A stretch of DNA of 64,000 bases from Rhynchosporium graminicola (Eukaryota > Ascomycota > Leotiomycetes > Helotiales > Ploettnerulaceae), in contig FJUW01000047.1 in the NCBI GenBank assembly GCA_900074885.1, forward strand, positions 186,001-250,000. Direction: 5' to 3'. A program made the position numbers and the translations under genes. Positions 59,288 through 64,000 of this stretch are shown piece by piece. The notes beneath the pieces are model-generated. The model saw only the letters and a program-made list of their open reading frames with translations, ran no database searches and was not told the origin of the DNA. Every line of letters begins with the position of its first letter. The stretch's first letter is position 1.

Positions 59288-62060
59288 TCACAACCCAGAA
59301 AAGGCATGTAAACTCTCAAGCAAATAGTTCTCTCCATTTCCCATCATCGCCTGTCCATAATCTTGCTGCCGCCCACCAAGCCCTAACTCACTAGCCGACA
59401 ACTCCTCCCCAGAACTCAAGCTCTCCTCACTGAAACTCAACACGCTCCTCGCTGCTCCTGACCCATCACCGAAATCATTCATCGGCAAAGACGTCATATC
59501 CCACTGCGAATCCGGTGACCAACCTTCGTAATTGGACGATCCGTGGTCAGGTAGATAAGGTGCAGGTCCGCCGTATATCGCATCGTAGAGATTTGTTTGG
59601 CCGCTGTCTAGGGAGCTGAGGAGGACTTCCCATTCGGATGCTGACACGCAGGAGGATTTGGTTGCGGTGTATCCGGTGTTGGGGAAGATTGGAGTGTGAG
59701 CGTTGTGGACGTGCGGATGAGAGTGGGATTGAATAGGTGATTGTGGTTGTGATGGTACTGGAGTGTTACTGAGCGAAAGGTAGTCGAGGTTTGGTGGCTT
59801 TTCGTTTTTGACTAGGCGAGGTTTGAACATCGTTGCCACGTGTGGAACTGAGTTTCTCGCACTACGTTTACACGTTGATGGTTCCGGCCGTGAAGAGTCT
59901 AGAGAGCCGCGTCCTTGTTGAATTGAATCTTGGCGCATACAGGTGTTTGGTACGGTTGCCCGTCGCAGCTTTTCTTGCTGTGCCAGTAAATCGCTTTCGC
60001 TCATTGTAGCGCTTTCGTGTCGATATACTTGACAGCGTGGTTTTTGCTTCGAAGCGACTGGAGATGATGTCGACTTTAAGCTTGCGACATTTGGACTCCG
60101 AGAGGCCAAAGTTCTTGCTTGTGTGTTGGCCTTGAATAATGAGGCGCCCAGCTTCTTGAAGTCAGCAGCACCAGGAGCATCGGCCTTTTCGAGCAGCTTG
60201 ACAACACTTGCCACCAAGCGTTGGCCATCTTGCATCAGTTTCCCTTCTTGCTTGAGATCCAGACCTTGATAGAGTAGGCTCAATCCACAAAGTGTAAGCA
60301 TCTCGTTCTTGTTCACGCAGAGTGAAAATGACATGCCCCTCTCTTCCAGAAGCTGCACAATCTGAATGATGTGCTTGCTAGACTCGGCCAGGGAAATGAC
60401 AGATGGTGATGACTTTGTGCCAAGAGTCGAGCCAACAGCAGGTCGGTGGACCAGAGTTCGGATGTAGTAATATGCAAGAGACTACATATGTTAGCTGGCT
60501 ATCTTCACCGGAACATCGTACTTACCAATAAAGCAGAACGACTTCCTGTGACATCTGTCGATGGCTTATCTTGAGTGAATGTGAGTTTCAAGTGAGTAGG
60601 TAACTTGTCAGACCACTCAGTCAACTCTCCTTCGAGTGCCAGGAGAGACTGCAGAGAGAGATCATGTGTCGCAGCGGCAGGGTAGTTCTGGTCTAAGACC
60701 TTGGACAAAATACGAGACACGCGGAACAAAGCCAGAGCACTCGAGATCTTCGTAAATTCCCCGGGCAATGTTGGTTGGAACCCCTTTTCAGTCACGTATT
60801 CGTCGTCGGTATCGGACGGGTACTCCGCGTGGATGTCATCTTCCTTGAGAAGCTTTGGTAAACCTAGTAATGCCGCAGAGAAACTGGAGCTGTCAGTATG
60901 AATGGTTTTAACGATTAGAGCTTGGCTTACCAGTCAACAGTATACAGGGTCCAGAACACCTTCTTTCGAGTCTCGATCGTTAGAGCACCAAAGGAGAAAC
61001 GTTTCTGGTTTTGGTGCAGTCCAAGTCGATGTGAAAGTCCAACAGCAATGCCCTTGTAGTGTTGAAGACGAGTATAGTCGGCCTTGGCAATACAGTATAT
61101 GAGCGCGAGGATCAAACATTGCAGCGTGCCGAGTGTGTTGTCCATCAGAATTGACTCTAGCGAGTTACGCCACTGGTTCTCGCAAAATGTGATATTCTCC
61201 TTGTCGGGAATGTCGCTAGAGATTCCGGCAATAGAGAACACAAGATTCAGCTGAGCGAGCTTCTGCGGACTCGTCACGTCTTCGGGATTGATCATGTACT
61301 CCTCATACAAGCGTAAGAAAGTAGGCTTGTGTAGAACTGGGAATAGTGGCGCCCATTCTTGGAAGAAGACATTCACACATCGATCAGAAAACATACGCGG
61401 TGGCGTTGCGGGGTTCTTGAAATCGCTGTTTTGAGAGACCAATGCCGTATCTGTTTGAATATTCAAGAAGGCGTCCATATTGAGTCCGGCGAGGGATCTA
61501 CCAGTTTCCTGTATCCTACGCTTGAAAGCGTCTACACTCAATTAGCTACTGCTAGGTCCTCGAAGTTTAGACGACTTACCAACGAAGGCTCTCCCACTTG
61601 AGGCACCCATGAAATATGAATCCGAGTTATCTGCTCCAAGTAGTAATGGCGAGGCTTGAATTCGGAATATGTCCTCCTTTGGAGGCGTTGCTACAACTTC
61701 TTTCCGGCTCTCAACTGGCGGTGAAGTAGATACCGTTGACGAGCGTCGATTCGAATGCATTTTGGAAAGCATATCTATCTTCTCGTCTTTCTCGTCCAGT
61801 AAGTCTTTCAGCTCTCGCACTTCCGCCTCCAAAGAGCGGACCCTCTCTTCCAGAGACTCGGTATATCCTCGTGGGAAAGCTCGCCGGCTAAGCTTGTCGC
61901 TTGTCTTGCATTCGAAGCCAACATTTGAGCACTGCGAACAACATGGTCGGATTCCATCGCATCGTATCTTCTTGCTGCGGCAGCGATCACAGGCTTGTGC
62001 GATTCGAGCTTGCGAACTCGAACCCACCTTGATCACTTTCATAGGTAATATTCCCGGCAT
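59288..62060 (-). CDS. Zn2Cys6 transcription factor with fungal MHR domain
   Basis: Minus-strand exons 61580..62060, 60931..61531, 60526..60889 and 59288..60481 give 879 residues from the ATG of [12 protein letters not shown]. The zinc cluster [18 protein letters not shown] continues [11 protein letters not shown] and is followed by the linker [15 protein letters not shown] and a coiled coil. The middle homology region includes [20 protein letters not shown] and [20 protein letters not shown]. The C-terminus is Ser/Pro-rich with [20 protein letters not shown], probably an activation region. The DNA-binding part resembles the Cat8/FacB/CLR-1 group of carbon-source regulators, but I cannot assign a target pathway. 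A GTG-initiated extension upstream exists in frame and is not used. All three splice junctions keep frame. Confidence 0.93.
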
Positions 62061-62334
62061 CTTGGTCGTCGTGTGAACTTGTCTCGGACCTGAAGATATT
62101 TCCGCAGGTATCCGGAGCAATCCACCTGATGGTTTAAGCTGTCGGATCGGAAGCCGCGGGGATTCCACGCGGGCACCGGTATCGAAACAAGAAGCTCATC
62201 AACAGCTTCAAGAAGAAGTCATGTAAATAAAAATAGACCGCTTAACTGGAAGATGTTTCGTGAAAAGGTAGGCAAAGAGGGACTCGAAGAAGGGGTCGAA
62301 GCGGACAGATGTGGGGATGACATTACTGGGGGAA

Positions 62335-62358
62335 CATGACCATGACCATGACCATGAC
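62335..62358. repeat. CATGAC hexamer repeat
   Basis: Four perfect units, about 275 bases upstream of the regulator start. Confidence 0.9.
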
Positions 62359-62380
62359 CCTGAGGGCTAAGGCTTAGGGA

Positions 62381-62407
62381 CGCCTATCACGCCTATCACG
62401 CCTATCA
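62381..62407. repeat. CGCCTATCA nonamer repeat
   Basis: Three perfect copies in tandem. Confidence 0.9.
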
Positions 62408-62544
62408 GAATTTGAAGAATTGAGTTTAGGGCCGATTATAGATACATGACTGACTGGCCTGAGGAAGCAACACCCACCCACCACACCACACCACCGACGA
62501 GGAGGGCGCGACAACAGCTACAGAAAGAAGCAAGGCGAGGGCAC

Positions 62545-62564
62545 AGGCAGGCAGGCAGGCAGGC
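62545..62564. repeat. GGCA tetramer repeat
   Basis: About five GGCA units followed by GGCTGGCTGG. Confidence 0.85.
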
Positions 62565-62655
62565 TGGCTGGGATGGAAAGAGAAACAAACATTCTGTGAG
62601 AAAAATGTCATGCCATGCCATGTAACACAATCTGGGGAAATTCGAGCCCAAGTGT

Positions 62656-62714
62656 TCTTTCTTTTCCTTTCCTTTCCTCTCTTTTCCTTTCCTCTCCTCT
62701 CCTCTCCTCTCCTT
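62656..62714. repeat. Polypyrimidine tract (TTTCC/TCTCC)
   Basis: Almost 60 bases of C and T only, in pentamer-like units; the minus strand is purine-only. Confidence 0.9.
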
Positions 62715-62880
62715 GTAAGTTCGAGAATCTCAAGGTCCATTCATTGGTCAACCCATCGAAATGTGCGATTGATTCCAGGAGAGGTCTGAGATATGTCTTT
62801 ATTTCTATTAGAGACTTTTGACTCTAATACCAAGCTAACCTCCTGCAGCTTTAAGAAGAAAGACGGCCGGCATCGAGCCT

Positions 62881-62956
62881 GGTATGTGGTATGTGGTATC
62901 TGGTATCTAGTATCTGGTATCTGGTATCTGGTATCTGGTATCTGGTATCTGGTATC
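62881..62956. repeat. GGTATCT heptamer tandem array
   Basis: About ten copies, with the first units varying as GGTATGT and one as AGTATCT. Confidence 0.92.
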
Positions 62957-63018
62957 CCTATCCCCATCCCGTCAGCTGCTGGTCTCGGGATGTCACTGTC
63001 GATCGAACATACTCGATA

Positions 63019-63039
63019 GGTACCTACCTACCTACCTAG
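63019..63039. repeat. CTAC tetramer repeat
   Basis: Four to five CTAC units; reverse complement of the TAGG type seen at 54.3 kb. Confidence 0.85.
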
Positions 63040-63306
63040 TCAATTAAGGGAGTTACAGTAGTGCTGCAACTCAGCTTCGTTCGCCCAGACCCAGAACCAG
63101 ACCAGCCCGTCTTCCTGTGTTTGGCGCCGCCCGTCATCCTCCACATCCCCACGATCTTGAAGCTTGGCCTGGGCCTTGGCCTTGCGATAGTCAAATAACG
63201 CAGCCCTGGATCCGCAAATCAGACAGATCTTCGGTACGGGAATTGTGGGTAATGTACGATGCATCTATCTTCCTGGGTCGTGCTATCAGTGGCGACAACT
63301 TCACAT

Positions 63307-63330
63307 CCCGTCCCCGTCCCCGTCCCCGTC
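63307..63330. repeat. CCCCGT hexamer repeat
   Basis: Four units. Confidence 0.85.
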
Positions 63331-64000
63331 TTGCATTGAGAATCCAATCGAGTGAGGTACCGGTAATAACTTGTATCTCCGATTCACCTCTCAACTTTGA
63401 TCCCAAGAGTCATTTATCCTGCCTGTGTCGAGTACAGATAGATGGTGGAGACCTCGACATGATTCAGGCTTAATGCCACGCGCCGTCGATACCGAGATCA
63501 TGTGAACAGAACGGTACTACCCTAAGTATAAACTAAGTCCGGTAGCGCAACCAGCCACCTCTTAAGCTCCCTTTTCGTGCTCTTGTGCTATTTGTCTTTC
63601 GCGGGGAAAGACAAGTCCAGACGCCTCTCTGACATGGTTGACTTGATTAGGTTGATGAAACGACATGTTCTGCTCGGATCTGGCCAATGATCGTGCTCTC
63701 CGTTTCTCTCCTGTTTTTGAAAATCGTCTTCCTCAATTAGAACTCCTCCAAGAGGCAACGATTGCAGCAGTCTCACCAGCCCAATAAAAGCTGAGCTGCG
63801 TTGGCTAGTGGGACGTGGTGCGTTAGATGATGCTTCTTGATGCCATCTAATGAATGAAACAAGTTACACCTGCCATCATCGAGGGGTACTGTTTTGGCGT
63901 GTCTGGATTGAAGTGAGAAACCAGCTCTCCGAGTTCTCTATTAGACCAGACGATCTGGGACGTCGCAGGCACATAGCTCCTCAGTAGTACCTCATAGAAA

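Larger units (their letters stand above)
62061..64000. other. Repeat-rich upstream region, no gene seen
   Basis: 5' region of the Zn2Cys6 regulator running to the window end. At least seven simple repeats lie between 62.3 and 63.4 kb (listed separately). Open frames here (for example 63117-63473 and 62426-62740) follow repeat composition and lack domain-like sequence. Confidence 0.5.

Noticed and set aside
62061..62168. 36-codon N-terminal extension of the Zn2Cys6 regulator
   Set aside because: It begins at GTG, not ATG, and adds no recognisable sequence; the ATG at 62058-62060 is a normal start.
62335..62956. Possible CRISPR-like array
   Set aside because: The repeats are contiguous microsatellites without spacers, in a eukaryotic genome.

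Overview
This window is nuclear DNA of a filamentous ascomycete (Pezizomycotina). Protein genes are broken by short introns of about 45-60 bases with GTANGT-like donors, CTNAC-like branch sites and CAG/TAG acceptors. Genes sit on both strands about 1-2 kb apart, without operons. The content is typical of the group: Sec31, homocitrate synthase, gamma-tubulin, Nup85, eL22, a PMP3 proteolipid and a Zn2Cys6 regulator. The overall look fits a leotiomycete (Helotiales-like), but that placement is an impression, not a measurement.

Layout. 0-1 kb: 3' end of SEC31. 1-3.9 kb: a decayed gene relic, then a secreted glycoprotein gene. 5-7 kb: a QDR-type MFS drug transporter. 9.5-11.2 kb: homocitrate synthase. 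12.5-13.7 kb: an RTA1-like membrane protein. 14.1-15.1 kb: an F-box-like gene of unresolved structure. 16.2-20.4 kb: a tricalbin-like SMP/C2 lipid-transfer gene that carries one nonsense codon and two frameshifts. 21.3-24.7 kb: GlcNAc-6-phosphate deacetylase, COX11 and a mitochondrial cupin. 25.4-29.5 kb: a wrecked FAD-linked oxidase gene, a broken tRNA-Lys copy and an intact cytochrome P450. 30.1-36 kb: Mgs1/WRNIP1 ATPase, two small disordered proteins and gamma-tubulin. 36.4-39.7 kb: Nup85. 39.7-41.1 kb: a gene-free AT-rich stretch. 41.1-42.2 kb: a GT8 glycosyltransferase. 44.5-47.7 kb: a SLIP-GC/dynamin-like GTPase gene with one nonsense codon and one frameshift. 49.5-53.8 kb: a mitochondrial carrier, eL22 and PMP3. 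56.1-58.5 kb: a Ygr210-type GTPase with a 10-base exon, and a small mitochondrial protein. 59.3-62.1 kb: a Zn2Cys6 transcription factor whose upstream region is dense in microsatellites.

How the genes relate. Most are independent housekeeping genes. The one possible functional group is 25-29.5 kb, where a decayed BBE-like oxidase lies beside an intact P450, as in eroded secondary-metabolite loci. I found no CRISPR array, defence island, intact transposon or clearly new multi-gene system. The most notable signal is gene decay. Two large multi-exon genes (tricalbin-like and SLIP-GC-like) keep readable splice sites and family-like sequence throughout but are each interrupted, while the neighbouring long genes are clean. 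The coordinates of spliced genes were worked out by hand from splice signals and frame continuity; no alignment or database search was run.
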